From: Gnetum montanum | Lineage: Eukaryota; Streptophyta; Gnetopsida; Gnetales; Gnetaceae | Assembly: GCA_015680685.1 (NCBI GenBank) | Contig: MNCI01010030.1 | Coordinates: 31,407-95,406 of the forward strand | Reading direction: 5' to 3' | DNA: 64,000 nt | Part shown: positions 1-11,199 of the stretch, piece after piece | Layout of the letters: each line of letters begins with the position of its first letter | Position numbering within the stretch: the first letter of the stretch is position 1 | Notes under the pieces: generated by a model | What the model was told of the DNA's origin: nothing | Database searches by the model: none | Seen by the model: only the letters and a program-made list of their open reading frames with translations | Made by a program: the position numbers and the translations under genes

Positions 1-1175
1 CAAAAGGACACCGTACGAAAACGTTCTAGACAGTACACCTTGGTAGGGGATACATTGTGTCATCGATCTTATGAAGGTATATTGCTAACATGCGTGAGTA
101 ATATCGACGCCCAAACCATAGTTGATCAGGTACATGAGGGACTATGTGGAGGACACATAGCACCAAAAGCCATGGCCATGAAAATAAGATGCTTAGGCTA
201 TTATTGGCCACACATGGAATACGACTGCTCCTCCAAAGTCAAAACATGTAACATTTTTCAAAAACATAGTAACTTAATACATGTACCACCAAACGAGTTG
301 CACAAAGCACAGATAACATGGCCTTTTCAGAAGTGGGGATTGGACCTCATTGGCCCAATAACACCTTCGTCTTCTGCAGGGCATAGTTTCATCATAACTG
401 CTACTGAATATTTCACAAGTGGGTAGAAGCAGCTCCCCTTTGAAAAAAGACTTCTAAACACATGTGCAACTTTATCCTAGAAAAATTGTAACCCGCTTTG
501 GCACCCCTTTGACAATTATCACTGACAACGGGCTGCAATTTAGTAGTGCCGAAACAAAAAACCTTTTGCGATAGTCTGGGGATCAAACACTCATTTTCCT
601 CTCCTTACCATCCTCAGAGCAATGGACAAGCAGAAGCAACAAATAAGACGATCATTACGATACTTAAGAAAATGCTAACCCAAAGAAAAAGGAAGTGGCA
701 CGAGCAATTACTATATGCATTATGGGCTTACCGCACTAGTCACCAGACGTCAACAGGTAAAACTCCGTACAGTCTCGTTTACGGTTCAGAAGCTATTTTA
801 CCTTTAGAATTACAGGTACCATCATTAAGGATCACACTCTCCAGACTCCTCGACGATGGGCAAAATAATGAGCTACATCTCATTGACCTCGACTTGGTGG
901 AAGAGGAACGCATACGCGCGCTTGATCAGATCGAATGGTACCAAAAGCAACAACGACAGCAACATCGGCATGACATCAACAGACGCCCAATCCATGAAGG
1001 CGATCTCATACTCAAAGCTGTTCGGGAACACCCGGACAAATTCTCAACCAACTAGGAAGGGCCTTACATGGTCATCAAAGCATTCGACAATGGTGCATTC
1101 AAGTTAGCTGACACAGAAGGGAACGAGCTCGCCAATCCGATAAATCATTTGTACCTAAAACCGTTTTATGTCTGA
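1..1175 (+). pseudogene. Integrase, 3' two thirds, broken
   Basis: Integrase inserts element cDNA into the genome. The reading begins in the N-terminal zinc-binding region, where two histidines (VHEG, GGH) and a cysteine (KTC) are visible, but the usual second cysteine of the CxxC pair is phenylalanine (TCNIF). The catalytic core follows: WGLDLIGPI with the first acidic residue, ITDNGLQF with the second, and HPQSNGQAEATN with the glutamate. The C-terminal part runs through TPYSLVYGSEAILP and EGPYMVIKAFDNGAFKL to a stop at 1173-1175. The frame breaks near 425, again near 560 where NLL and FCDSLGIKH are in different frames, and has a TAG near 1053. It is therefore not functional. Identity is clear from motif order. 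Confidence 0.9.
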
Positions 1176-1189
1176 ACACAAACTCAGGT

Positions 1190-1560
1190 ACGCAAAAAGT
1201 CCTGGAATTACGACTATAAACTGATACCACAGAAAAGTCCTGGAATCACGACTATAAACTGATACCACAGAAAAGTCCTAGATTATGACTTAAAACTAAT
1301 ACCACTGTGTCCGCAATGACAATAAACTACCACCCGTCCGGCATGACAGTAAACTGCCGCTGTCACAACCATCAGGGTCCGCCAAGACTATAAACTAGCT
1401 TGCCTCTTCATAGTCTGCTAAGACTAAAAACTGGCAATGTACCGTTCGCCACGATGCTAAAAAGGAAATGTCCAATGGGTTATGACATAAAACTAACCCA
1501 TAGTAGTCTACCAAGACTATAAATTGGCAAATCCACATCCGGCACATCAATCCGTCGCCA
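1190..1560 (+). repeat. 3' UTR minisatellite, TAAACT type
   Basis: Degenerate units of about 25-45 bp follow the integrase stop, each centred on a phrase like CGACTATAAACTGATACCA or CTAAGACTATAAACTGGC. The same family of repeats occurs after integrase at 19085-19445 and after protease in the short elements. Variable tandem repeats in the 3' UTR are a known trait of Tat/Ogre elements. Confidence 0.8.
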
Positions 1561-2522
1561 TGATCATCCATCAGCTTCACTGCATTGCTCGTCATCAATA
1601 TTGCTGTCATCTACACACAGTGCCTGCCATCCTTTAGCACCTCTGTGCCATCAGCCGCCATGTAAGTCTAAGCTCGTCTATTCGCTCACGATTTTCTTGT
1701 CTCCTTGGCGTTACATTTGTAGGATGACACCCGGAAGTTCCGTACAAAGATGCACTTCGTCGTAAGTAGCAAGATAAGACAATGTTTTCAGCATACCTGG
1801 CAGGACTAAATCAAATCATTCACTAGTAGATCCCCATTTGTTCCCCAATTTCCATTCAACTACACCCTTGACACACCCAGTACATTCAAAACATTGAGCA
1901 CGCTGTTGCACGCTGCAATACGCCACACAGTACAACACCTGCGCACGAGTACACAAATAGAGCAAAGTTTACGTCAAAAAAAGAGAGACCCTGGGCACTT
2001 CCCATGTAAGCCCCGGGCGGGAAGGCAGTCATCTCAAAACCAAGTACTCGTGCCCAGAATGGTCAAAAAGCATCCAGTCGCATGGCTTTAGCTCCACGCC
2101 AATAGGTTCCCCTGAACACTAAACATGGGCCCTGTTCTCCCAAAGAATGCAACACATCCTCCTGTAGCTTTGGTCCCATCAACAAGTTCTCTTACACACT
2201 AACCAAGAGCCTTGTTTCGCCAAAAGACACATCTCGCATGTCTAAACTCCGAGTCTGCTAAACAATGGCTATTGGCAAGGATCGGCATGCCCCACATCAG
2301 AGCATCCCCTTTCCCCTGATTAATCTCCTGGACCGATCATCAATCCCCGCAATCGCCCTAACCTCCCAGATAAAAAATTCCCCTTTCCCAATTCCATGTA
2401 CTATTGAACATGGTGCGATGACGTCTCGTCAAGTGGCAGCCAGCAAAGTCTTCGTCAAGTTGCTTGTGGTGTTGTGCACTTCTTTGTCAACGCTTCTCGG
2501 GTCGATTCCTCCAAGTGTCAAC
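1561..2522 (+). other. 3' untranslated region, no gene
   Basis: No supported coding sequence is seen. The segment aligns by eye with 19446-20457 of the complete element: both have AGGATGACACCC followed by GATGCA(C/T)TTCGTC, and later CTTCCCAT(G/A)(T/C)AAGCC. Open frames near 2265-2573 run into the LTR without a coding signature, so I treat the conservation as UTR ancestry. Confidence 0.7.
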
Positions 2523-2535
2523 AAAGAGAGGCCAA
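2523..2535 (+). promoter_or_regulatory. Polypurine tract before 3' LTR
   Basis: The run AAAGAGAGGCCAA ends directly before the LTR start TGAAACACC. The matching site in the complete element is AAAGAGGGGCCAA at 20458-20470. In LTR elements this tract primes plus-strand DNA synthesis. Confidence 0.75.
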
Positions 2536-2689
2536 TGAAACACCACAAAATTTGGAGCTTAGTACTCATCTGACGCCAAGCAGGTCCCTGAGACCCACGG
2601 ACGACCTCGGCTACATGAGTTGTCATACATGGAAATTTCAGAGCTCGAAATGCTTGGTTTTTACTAAGTATTTTGTGCCAGCGTACACG

Positions 2690-3055
2690 CCCAACGTATA
2701 CATCCAGCGTATACGCCCTAGTTCACACTTGCAGAGTATACGCCCAACACCTCCGCGTATACATCTAGCGTATACGCCCGACTCTCTGGCGTGCACGCCC
2801 AGGTACTACAGGTGCACACGCTCGACGACAAGACTTCCAATGACAGCATGAAGATAACACCGAAGAGCAAGGATTGAAGCAAGAGGCAGCCATCAGCATA
2901 TACGCCCAGCATCCATCAGCGTATACGCCCGCATCCATCAGCGTATACGCCCAACACTCAACATCTCCACCCAGTTCACGCCCAGCATTTTCAGCGTATA
3001 CGCCCAACATATACGCCACCCTAATGCGGCATATACGCCCAGCGTATATGCCCAG
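2690..3055 (+). repeat. GCGTATACGC palindrome array in U3
   Basis: More than ten copies of the 10-bp perfect palindrome GCGTATACGC or one-step variants (GCATATACGC, GCGTATATGC) occur at irregular spacing, usually followed by CC and A/G-rich linkers. The array ends about 90 bp upstream of the TATA box, which is where enhancers lie in LTR promoters. Confidence 0.85.
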
Positions 3056-3143
3056 CAGTTGTAACATTTTGTATATTTGTAAAGTGTATGCACCCGGTCA
3101 ACGCGCCACGTGTCTCCCATCCCGAGTCTAGCGTAACAACTTG

Positions 3144-3150
3144 TATAAAA
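3144..3150 (+). promoter_or_regulatory. TATA box of the LTR promoter
   Basis: TATAAAA followed by CCCCC sits at the same place as in the LTRs at 7144 and 21166. The position downstream of the U3 array fits the core promoter of the LTR. Confidence 0.7.
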
Positions 3151-3724
3151 CCCCCATTTTTCCACTTCATCAAGGTTTTTTTGGCAAAATCCTGGAGCAT
3201 ACCATAGAACATTTACACTGCGCACAAGAGTTGAAACCCTCTTACGCCTTGTACGCTGCACACACAGTCTCTACGCTCTGCCTGCCTTGCGAACTACCCG
3301 AGTCATTCCTACATACGTCGGGGCTTTTCGTCCACCTTGTGTCCCCTCACGACTGCGTTAGAACGATGCACTGTACTTTGACTCTATACTGTTTACATTT
3401 GCTGCAAGTTCTTTTACAGTTTTACATCAATTTGGCCCATGCATCGTTTACGTCTGTTTACGCTCACGTTTCGTTTGCATCCGTTTACGTTTTACGCTGT
3501 TTTTTCTGTTTATGCCTGCACACTGTTTACGCATAACCCAGCGTATTAGCACTTTGCGTATGCGTGGGGAAATCCTTGTATGATACACGTGCGGACCACC
3601 CAAGGTATTCTGCCTTCGTTGCATTCCAGCTCGTCCTCAGGTGAAGCCAGGGTCTTCTGTACGCGTCCTGTGATCCTGCGGCCTCTGTTTTCCAATTTGA
3701 GTCAAAATGACACAATTTCCAAGG

Positions 3725-4871
3725 TGAAACTCATCCCAAGGTTCATGATCGACAACCGCTAGTCCCAGCCTACAAAATCCCCAAATTTCAAGTCAAAAAT
3801 TACAGGTTTTCACATGTCACGCTGTAGCGTGATTGCAGCATGACATACCGAAAAACTGCTCCAAATCAAACACATTCAAGCTCAAAATTCTAGATTTTAG
3901 TCACACACAAGAAGGCAGCAGTTATACTTAGAAATAGGCTTCAAAAAATTTAAAATTTGGTGTTAAAAATTTCATTTTACCTCACTCACGCTCAACTCAC
4001 GCTGAAGTCACGCCCAGCATGACTACCCAGCATGACTCATGCTCAGGCCATGCTAAGGACACACCAAGCATGACTACCCAGCATTACTACAGTGTGACTA
4101 CCAATCATGCTCACATAAAGGCACTCCAAATGCACGCTGAAGATACACTAAAGCCCAGAAAAATCATGCTAGGAGCCCTGGTAGAACAGAGATATCTCAA
4201 TCAACCTCAAATCGACATCTCAACATGCCGTAGCAATTGATCCATGGTCAAGAGAGTTGGGATCAAATTTTCTTGTTCTACATTATCATTTCATTGTAAA
4301 TCTTCATTTGTGGGCTTGTCAAGCCCTCATGGTCTAAATTGTATGTACTTTCATTGGTTTGAGTAACCCACGCATTATAAGATACAATGCACTTGGTCAA
4401 AAATGTGGCTTGCCTACACATGATCAACTCATACACAGCTGTCTACCAAACACATGTAACTTGATCCGTTTTCCTATTAAATCTCAACCGTTGATCTCAC
4501 CCATGGGCTCCACACCCGAACCCAACCAAACCCTATAAGTACCCCATGAATTTTGCTAGCCATTACATTCTTTATTATATTTTAAAATTTAGTTTAAGCT
4601 TTATTTACAATACATTTCTGTATACGCTCTATGTTCTGTTTACATTTTGTGCATCACCATTTACATTCAGTTACAATAATCCCAGTACAAGCCATAGCTT
4701 ACGTTCGGGGAAGTCCTTAGTTTATTTGCGTGTAGACCATCCAAGGCACTCTACCTTCACACACTTTTCTAGCTTGCCCTCAAGCAAAGGTAGGGTTAGC
4801 TGTGCCTGCCCGACGATCTTTTGGTGTTTGTTTTTCCTTCTAGCCTTACATTGATGATTTAGGTTAGTATA
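3725..4871 (+). repeat. 5' LTR of gag-protease element, copy A
   Basis: The block starts TGAAACTCATCCC and ends AGTATA, seven bases before a primer-binding-like site. Its 3' portion (from about 4555) matches 26680-26988, the LTR tail in front of copy B. It has its own U3 motif array near 3985-4140, based on CACGC and CCAGCATGAC, and a TATA box (TATAAGT, 4534). The start is inferred from the TGAAAC convention of this window; the 12 bases between 3713 and 3724 are unassigned. Confidence 0.6.
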
Positions 4872-4877
4872 TTAAAT

Positions 4878-4897
4878 TTGCGCTAGAAGGAGGACCT
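4878..4897 (+). promoter_or_regulatory. Primer-binding site, copy A
   Basis: TTGCGCTAGAAGGAGGACC lies just after the LTR end. The same block, TGGTGCTAGAAGGAGGGCC, follows the other LTRs at 7735, 26995, 33408 and 41538. Position and conservation argue for the minus-strand primer site; I could not name the tRNA. Confidence 0.6.
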
Positions 4898-5088
4898 AAA
4901 CTTGTTAAAACTTCGATCATGGTACAAAAAGTTTTCATCTTGTCCCTATGAGTCTCCCTGCTACTATTGTCATGCTGTGGTTGTCACATTGTCACACTAT
5001 AGTTGTTACAATGTCTGTGTCACCTTGCACACGTTGACATCTTACTCATGCAGCACATGCTGCATGCTGTCAGCTTGCACTCATTATC

Positions 5089-6499
5089 ATGAAATCTTCC
5101 CAGATCGACCCTACTTTTGTCATCCTCACACTAGAACAGTACAACTTCATTTGTGTGAAGATTCAAGCCAAGCTGCCTATCGATCATGTAGAAACAGAAG
5201 CAAAACTAAATTATGAACTCATCTACAAGGAAGGTCATGAGTTCATTCCCTCAGCATTTGACATAATCCCCCTTTTCAAGTTTCATCATTGACTCATATC
5301 TCAACTCCTCATGGCAAGGAGTCAAGCCTTACAATCACCTCTGATAGAGCCTCAGAGCAAAGGTGAGGAAGATGACTTTGCAGCCTAATTTGAACATGAG
5401 GATTTTTACCATACCATCAGTCCCCACACCCATACAAATCCATCATTCCAACCTTTTATTTGGATTTCATCAGTCATACCAACTTCCACATCCATCCACT
5501 ACATACCATAAGTACAAACCTATGGGGTACCTCTAACTACCTCAACACAACATGTTCAGGGTGTTACCTCATAGCCTATGGTTGGGTATTGGGTCTCACC
5601 AGCTATTCAGTAGCATCAATCAACTTACTATAGTATATCACACCCTACAATCCTATCCTTGAATATTGCTCCATCGCCACAACTAGCAATGCAACAGTAT
5701 CCCTTACCACAAACAATGCAACAATCGAATCATTATCAATTGCAATTCACTCAACCTGCCAGTCTGCCTACTATCCAAGAGTGGGCAGGCATGAAGAAAA
5801 TGATGCAATTGTTGACTGAAGAGGTACAACACCTTAAAACCAAAAACACTAAGGAAGTCAAGGTGCTAGATTTCTACCAAGATGACCCAATCCACCCTTT
5901 AGTTCCACCATTAACCCTACCAAAGAAAATCTCATTACCTCAATTGACTAAGTACAATAGAGAGGGAAATACGAACACACACCTAGTGACATTTTGACTA
6001 GAATTTTTACTACTTCAGTCCTGGCCTCATGGAATTCTATGAGTATTTGCTATGTCCTTAATGGGAAAAGTGCTAGACTGGTATCGTGCCTTACCCCGTA
6101 ACTCCATATTCTCTCTAGAGGATTTATTGCATCAATTTTTCACCCACTTTAAATACAATCTAAAGCCTGAAGCCACGTTGGATAGCTTGATTTAGATTAA
6201 ACAAGTTAGAGCCAGCACAGAAATTTATCCAAAGGTGGAGTGCAGCCTTGAATGAACTTCATGAGCCCATCCCTGAAACATATCTACTTACCATCCTTAA
6301 GGTAGCTGTGAATGACTTTATTAAATCAAAGATTTACTATTTGAATGCCCACATATTGAGCCAAGCATTCACACAAATCAAAGACATAGAAGAGGTGGCA
6401 CAATCAAGCAATGACCTAGCTTATGTGGCCTACAGAAACCAACATTCTCACAAGAAAAACATAATAGTAGCAATGGTGACTGCAAGCATCAAAGCAACC
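5089..6499 (+). pseudogene. Gag, N-terminal part, copy A (split by insertion)
   Basis: Gag forms the virus-like particle. The ATG at 5089 is chosen because copies B and C have ATG at the same place. The N-terminal block contains EQYNFICVKIQA and GHEFIPSAFDIIPL, shared with the other Gag copies here. A proline/glutamine-rich stretch follows, then a capsid-like domain (about 5790-6480) with EEVQHLKTKNTKE, VLDFYQDDPIHP, LTKYNREG and FIQRWSAALNELHEP. Stops and shifts break the frame near 5290, 5387, 5997 and 6195. Reading stops at 6499, where the 15-kb element was inserted; the rest resumes at 21757. Confidence 0.85.
6495..6499 (+). repeat. Target site duplication, left copy (CAACC)
   Basis: CAACC immediately precedes the 5' LTR at 6500 and the same five bases follow the 3' LTR at 21752-21756. 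A 5-bp duplication is the normal product of Ty3/gypsy integrase. Confidence 0.9.
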
Positions 6500-6639
6500 T
6501 GAAACACCACAAAATTTGGAGCTTAGCACTTGTCCAACACCAAGTAGATCCCTGGGACCCCCAGACGACCACAGCTACATTTGGTGTCAAACATGGCAAC
6601 TTCGAAGATTAGATGCTTAATTTTCACTAAGTATGTAGT

Positions 6640-7045
6640 TTCGGCGTATACGCCCAAGTGTACATTCCCAACGTATACGCCCGACGTAAACTCTTAGCGT
6701 ATACGCCTAGCATGTACGCTCAAAGTCACAGCGTATATCCCCGGCGTAGACGACCAACGTACACGCCTCACATGTACGCTCAACAGGTATAATAGATGTA
6801 GACGTCCGGCATGAAACCTCCAAAGAGGACATGAAAATAGCACTACAGAGCGAGATTTGGCACAAGGCAACAACCTTCAGCGTATATGCCCCAGCGTATA
6901 CGCCTAGCACATCAGCGTATATGCCCCAGCGTATACGCCAGCACCCATGACATCTACGCCCAAGTTCGCATACACCTAACACCTCCAGCATATACGCCCA
7001 CAGTCTACGATCGCTACAAATAGCGTATACACCTAGCGTATATGC
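6640..7045 (+). repeat. GCGTATACGC palindrome array in U3
   Basis: About a dozen copies of GCGTATACGCC and decayed forms (GCGTATATGCC, GCATATACGCC, AACGTATACGCC) are scattered through 400 bp, mostly introduced by an A/C-rich linker such as CCCAG. The core is palindromic, so it reads the same on both strands. The array stops roughly 100 bp before the TATA box. Confidence 0.85.
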
Positions 7046-7143
7046 CCAAAAAATGTAAAATATTATACTCTTATAAATTTTATGCCCTTGCACCCGGTCA
7101 ACGCGCCACGTGTTGCCCCACCCGAATCAGCTGTCAAAACCTG

Positions 7144-7150
7144 TATAAAA
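7144..7150 (+). promoter_or_regulatory. TATA box, 5' LTR
   Basis: TATAAAACCCC is conserved at this place in all three LTRs of the family and lies between the U3 array and the U5 region. Confidence 0.7.
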
Positions 7151-7734
7151 CCCCGAATTTTTCACGAAATCCAGGTCGGTTGGCAAAAAATTCCCAGAGC
7201 ACACTAGAGAGAAGACACGCTGCAAAATAGAGCATAAAACCTCTTATGCTGGACAACCCTGTACACTGAGCATATAGCCTCTACACTGTGCTTACAGTGT
7301 GAACCAGCTGCGATCATTCCTGCACCCACCAGGGCTTTCATCCGCCTTGTGTTCCACTCATAACTGCATTAGACCAATGCATTGTACTTTCATTCTATAA
7401 TGTCATTGTTACATTTTCTTCCCATAATCGTTTACAGTTTGCATTAATCGTTGTACATATTCTGTTTACGCCTGTTTACATTTATGCTCTGTTGGCATTC
7501 ATTACATTGTCTACGCTCTGTTTACGTCGTTTACGTATAACCGAGCGTATAGCACTTTGGTGTACGTTCAAGGAAATCCTTGTCTGATCTGCATGCGGAC
7601 CACCCAAGGTGCTCTACCTTCATTCATTCCAACTCATCCTCAGGCGAAGGTAGGGTCTTCTATGCACATCCTGCAATCCCATGGTCTCTGTTTCCTTCCA
7701 GCCAGAGGTCGACGATTTCGGGTGATACAGAAAT

Positions 7735-7754
7735 TGGTGCTAGAAGGAGGGCCT
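7735..7754 (+). promoter_or_regulatory. Primer-binding site
   Basis: TGGTGCTAGAAGGAGGGCC begins five bases after the LTR end. It starts with TGG, as expected for pairing with a tRNA CCA tail, and it is kept in every LTR family in the window. The tRNA was not identified. Confidence 0.65.
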
Positions 7755-7774
7755 CTGCCTAAATCACCACCTAC

Positions 7775-8295
7775 AAGCTTCCCAGTGTCTACGCTACTAA
7801 GCGTTTATGCCACTTCCGTCTGGAATTTTTCCAGCGTTTACGCTGTTCAATTCACAACCTAGTCTACACGCTATCCAGCGTCCGTGCTGCTTAGTGTCTA
7901 CACTATGCAATTCAAACTCTTCCATCCATAAGTCTCTCAGCGTCTACGCTGTTTGCCATACAAGGGTTCGGTAAGATCCCCAGCATCTACGCTGCCAAAA
8001 GCTTTTCTCTACGCTGTACGCTGGCTTCCTAAGACTTTGTTCATGCTACTCTCTTTATGCTGCAAACTCGATTACGCTACTGTTCATTTATACCACACTA
8101 TATGTTGTAAAACCTGTTTACGCTGCACATTGACATTGTATACGCTGCTCAGCGTATACGCTGCACTCCTTACGTTGTAGACTTGTCTACACTGATCTAT
8201 TACGCTCCATCCCTATACGCTGTCTACGCTGATGCTATATGCTAGACGTTGAAGCGTATACGCTGCACGTTACCCCATGAGTTTACGCTGTACTA
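7775..8295 (+). repeat. 5' UTR array of TACGCTG motifs
   Basis: Between the primer site and gag, motifs such as GTCTACGCTG, CAGCGTTTACGCTG and CAGCGTATACGCTGC recur at irregular spacing. They share the GCGTATACGC core with U3 but use a G after TACGCT instead of CC. No coding sequence is seen here before the gag ATG at 8347. Confidence 0.75.
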
Positions 8296-8346
8296 AGTAC
8301 ACTAGTTTCACACCTCTATACCATATCATACTTTCAATAAGTCATC

Positions 8347-11190
8347 ATGAACCCCATAAACACCATTGCCACAACCACTCAAGTCACCGACATGGTAGGC
8401 ACCATGGCTGCCTAACAGCCCGTCATTCCACAGCCGACTGTACAACACACAGCAGGGTCCCGTCGGTCCCTAAGGTTACAAGGAAGGAACCCAACCTCTA
8501 ACATTATAACCTAGGACTAGTACAACTTCATATGTGTGAAGATACAAGCTGGTATGGTAGTAGATCGAGCCAAAATGAAGGTGAAGAGGCAGTATGAACT
8601 CTTCTACAGGGGGGGACACGAGTTCATCCCTTCCCCGTACGATGTAATCCCTATTTCGGAACAATACTCAGAGCTCGTCACACAACTCCTCCTACAAAGG
8701 AGCCAGTCATTGGACCCGCCTACAGTAGATTTCCAACTAGAAGAGGAGGATGAGTTCACTGCCCAATTTGAGCATGAAGACTCCTATCACATCCTTAGTC
8801 TAGAAACCCACATCAATCCCATGTTCCACCCCGGGACAGGGGAAGTCATGCCCCTCCAACACCTCAAGATCACCCAGGCACAAGCCCCTCCACCAGAAAC
8901 ATTAGCCTTGGTTCACGTTCCTCTAGCGATTGACCCGCAATTCAGTACACTCCCTCTGGCTATCATTCCCACTGCAGCTGTCGGCCCATCTTCGCAAGCA
9001 CCGCCCCCACACAACAACACGGGAGCAACCTTCTCACCTAGAGTGATAGGGATGCCACATGTAATACCAACATCCATATCCGCTCACTACATCCCTCACA
9101 TCCAAGCACACGGAGCTCCCTCGACTGCTGTAACCCAACACGGAGTTCCTCCACAAAACATGGCCAGACAATGGGCAGCGATGGGGCCTCAACCACAACA
9201 ACATCAACTTCCTCACTACACCATGCCACCCCACACGATTCCACCAGTTAACATGCCCCAAGTACAGTTGCCACCACAGCAGCAACAACTTCACACCTAC
9301 AATGTGTCGTCCCTCCTACCACATGCCCTGAACATTCCACAAGTACAACCGTCGACAGCTACATAGCTCTCAGCCTTTCAACCTATCATCCAATAGTCCA
9401 ACATGTACAATGTACCACAACCTCTAGCTGCCATGTCACCTAGTGCCCAAGACTGGGCAGATGCCAAAAAATTAATGCAAGAACTAACTGAAGAGGTCAA
9501 ACACCTCAAAACGGCTACCGACAGAGAGTTGAAGGTAGTGGATTTCTACCACGATGACTCCATCAGCCCTTCCGTCCTGCCCCTAACTTTGCCAAAAGGA
9601 ATATCACTACCAACACTAACTAAATATAACGGGGAGACGGACCCCAATGCCCACTTAATAATATTTAGATTAGATTACTCCAAGCATGGCCCCATGCCAT
9701 TTTACGAGTGTTGCCCATGTCTCTCACAGGGAGAGCACTTGATTGGTACCGGGCCCTGCCACGGAATTCTATATTTTTCCTGGAGGAGTTATTACATCAA
9801 TTCGTGACCAGGTTCAAATATAACTTGAAACCTAAAGCGACATTGGACAGCCTCATACAGGTTAAACAAGCACCGCTTGAACTTGTGCAAAAATTCATTC
9901 AGAGGTGGAGCGCCGCTCTCAACGAGCTACATGAGCCATCCCCCAGACATATCTACTTACAATTCTAAAGGGGGCCATTAATGACTTCTTCAAATCCAAA
10001 TTATACTATCTTAACACGCGTAATCTTAACCAAGCCTTTGTACAAATCGAAAATATAGAAGAGGTGGCTCAAAATAGCCATGACCCTACGTACTTAGCCT
10101 TCAAGAATCAACACAGTAAAAAGGATAAAGAGAAGGCTAAAGTAACTATAGTGGCAATAGCGGAAACGCAAAAGGCGCGCACGGCACAACAAAATAAACT
10201 GCCAGTAACTCCCACTAACTATACTAAGCCTACTCCCACAGCTGCGTCGGAATCATCATCATTGCAGAATCCAACACCAAGTTGTACGAGAAACTTTGAG
10301 AGGAAAGAACCCTCTCAGTATACGTCGTTGCCTATGAAGCCATCCCAGCTCTTCAATCAACTCTTGAAGGCTGGGTTAATGAAACACAAATAGTTATCCC
10401 TTGTGGCCATCCAAAGACATGATCAGTTCTATCAACTTGTTCAGAACCCAAGCTTAGCAACACCGGATGAGCCTCCAGTGCCCAAAGGCTTTAGAATGGA
10501 TCACTTCTGCAATTACCACCAACGCAACGGGCACGGCACGGATTACTATTTCACCTTGAAGGAGGATATACAGTGAATGATCGACGAAGGCCAAATTACT
10601 TTTGATGAGGCCAACCTGGTCCAACCATAGAATTAGGCTATGGGGGTATATATAGACCCTCTGAACACCAAGGAGGCACCATATGTTATCAACACAATCT
10701 GCTTTGATGATGAATCCGAAACACCCAACATTAATACCGTCTACCCTGAATACAAGAAACAAACACCTAACAAACCCTTTATAGTCCATGTTCCTCCCAC
10801 TCCATCTGCAACCATGCCTTAGCCATCATCTGCCCTGCAAAAACCATATGTAGTGCGCATACCTCCCACTGTCACTACCCCAAATCTATCAACTCCTTCT
10901 ACTCGGCTTGCCCCTTTCGTAGTCCGAGTATTGCCCGCGGTTGCAACAGCGGAGGTCCAACATCCACCTAAACAAACCCCATATGTTATTAGGACATCTG
11001 TAAGTCCTAATGATTATCAAACCTCCACCTCACAAACGGAAGGCAAACCTAGCCCCTACGTCGTTAGGACGCCTGGCCAGCCTTCCGCTCAACCACATCC
11101 GACTGCCCAACCACAACCCCACCCGGCTCCATACTCAGACCAACTCCACCTCCACACCACACATGAGAACGCCTAGCAGATAGGCTTACG
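8347..11190 (+). pseudogene. Gag polyprotein with proline-rich linker
   Basis: The ATG at 8347 is the first in frame with the long coding block from 8536; three stops lie between (TAA and two TAG). The N-terminal block has YNFICVKIQA and GHEFIPSPYDVIPI, followed by an acidic patch and a long proline/glutamine/histidine-rich stretch. The capsid domain (about 9430-9960) contains DWADAKKLMQELTEEVKHLK, VVDFYHDDSISPS, LTKYNGETDPNAHL, GRALDWYRALP and FIQRWSAALNELHEP, a Retrotrans_gag pattern; the frame shifts near 9700 and 9950. A knuckle-like FCNYHQRNGHGTDYY follows near 10505. The C-terminal linker repeats PYVVRIP/PFVVRVL-type phrases. It is broken by several stops. Confidence 0.88.
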
Positions 11191-11199
11191 TGTGAACGC

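Larger units (their letters stand above)
1..3712 (+). mobile_element. 3' part of a Tat-type Ty3/gypsy retrotransposon
   Basis: This segment reads in the forward direction as integrase, 3' untranslated region with minisatellite, polypurine tract and 3' LTR. The 5' part lies outside the window. The LTR and the untranslated region match those of the complete element at 6500-21751, so the two belong to one family. The right end is approximate: the LTR matches its relatives up to about 3692 and then diverges, and another LTR starting TGAAAC begins at 3725. Confidence 0.85.
2536..3712 (+). repeat. 3' LTR of the first element
   Basis: The LTR begins TGAAACACCACAAAATTTGG, the same start as the LTRs at 6500 and 20471. 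It holds a U3 palindrome array (2690-3055), a TATA box at 3144-3150 (TATAAAACCCCC context) and the U5 text near 3570-3690. Its last 20 bases do not match the related LTRs, so the end is placed roughly. No target duplication could be assigned. Confidence 0.8.
6500..7729 (+). repeat. 5' LTR of the 15-kb element
   Basis: It starts TGAAACACCACAAAATTTGG and ends GGGTGATACA. It is about 1230 bp against about 1281 bp for its 3' partner, and the two differ by many substitutions and small indels, so the insertion is not recent. U3 holds the palindrome array, with TATA at 7144; the text GAAATCCTTGTCTGAT in U5 is shared with other LTR families here. Confidence 0.9.

Noticed and set aside
2265-2573. Conserved open frame before the 3' LTR (also 20197-20601)
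   Set aside because: Both copies run into the LTR, and the similarity is no greater than in the surrounding 3' UTR. No domain is seen.
2718-3261. Minus-strand frames with repeated AYTLGVYA phrases
   Set aside because: They are translations of the GCGTATACGC palindromes, not proteins.
6640-7045. CRISPR-like array
   Set aside because: The repeats are short palindromes at irregular spacing with no uniform spacers, inside LTR U3 of plant elements.
8277-8501. Histidine-rich frame near the gag start
   Set aside because: It is out of frame with gag, and the gag frame from 8347 with three stops explains the region better.
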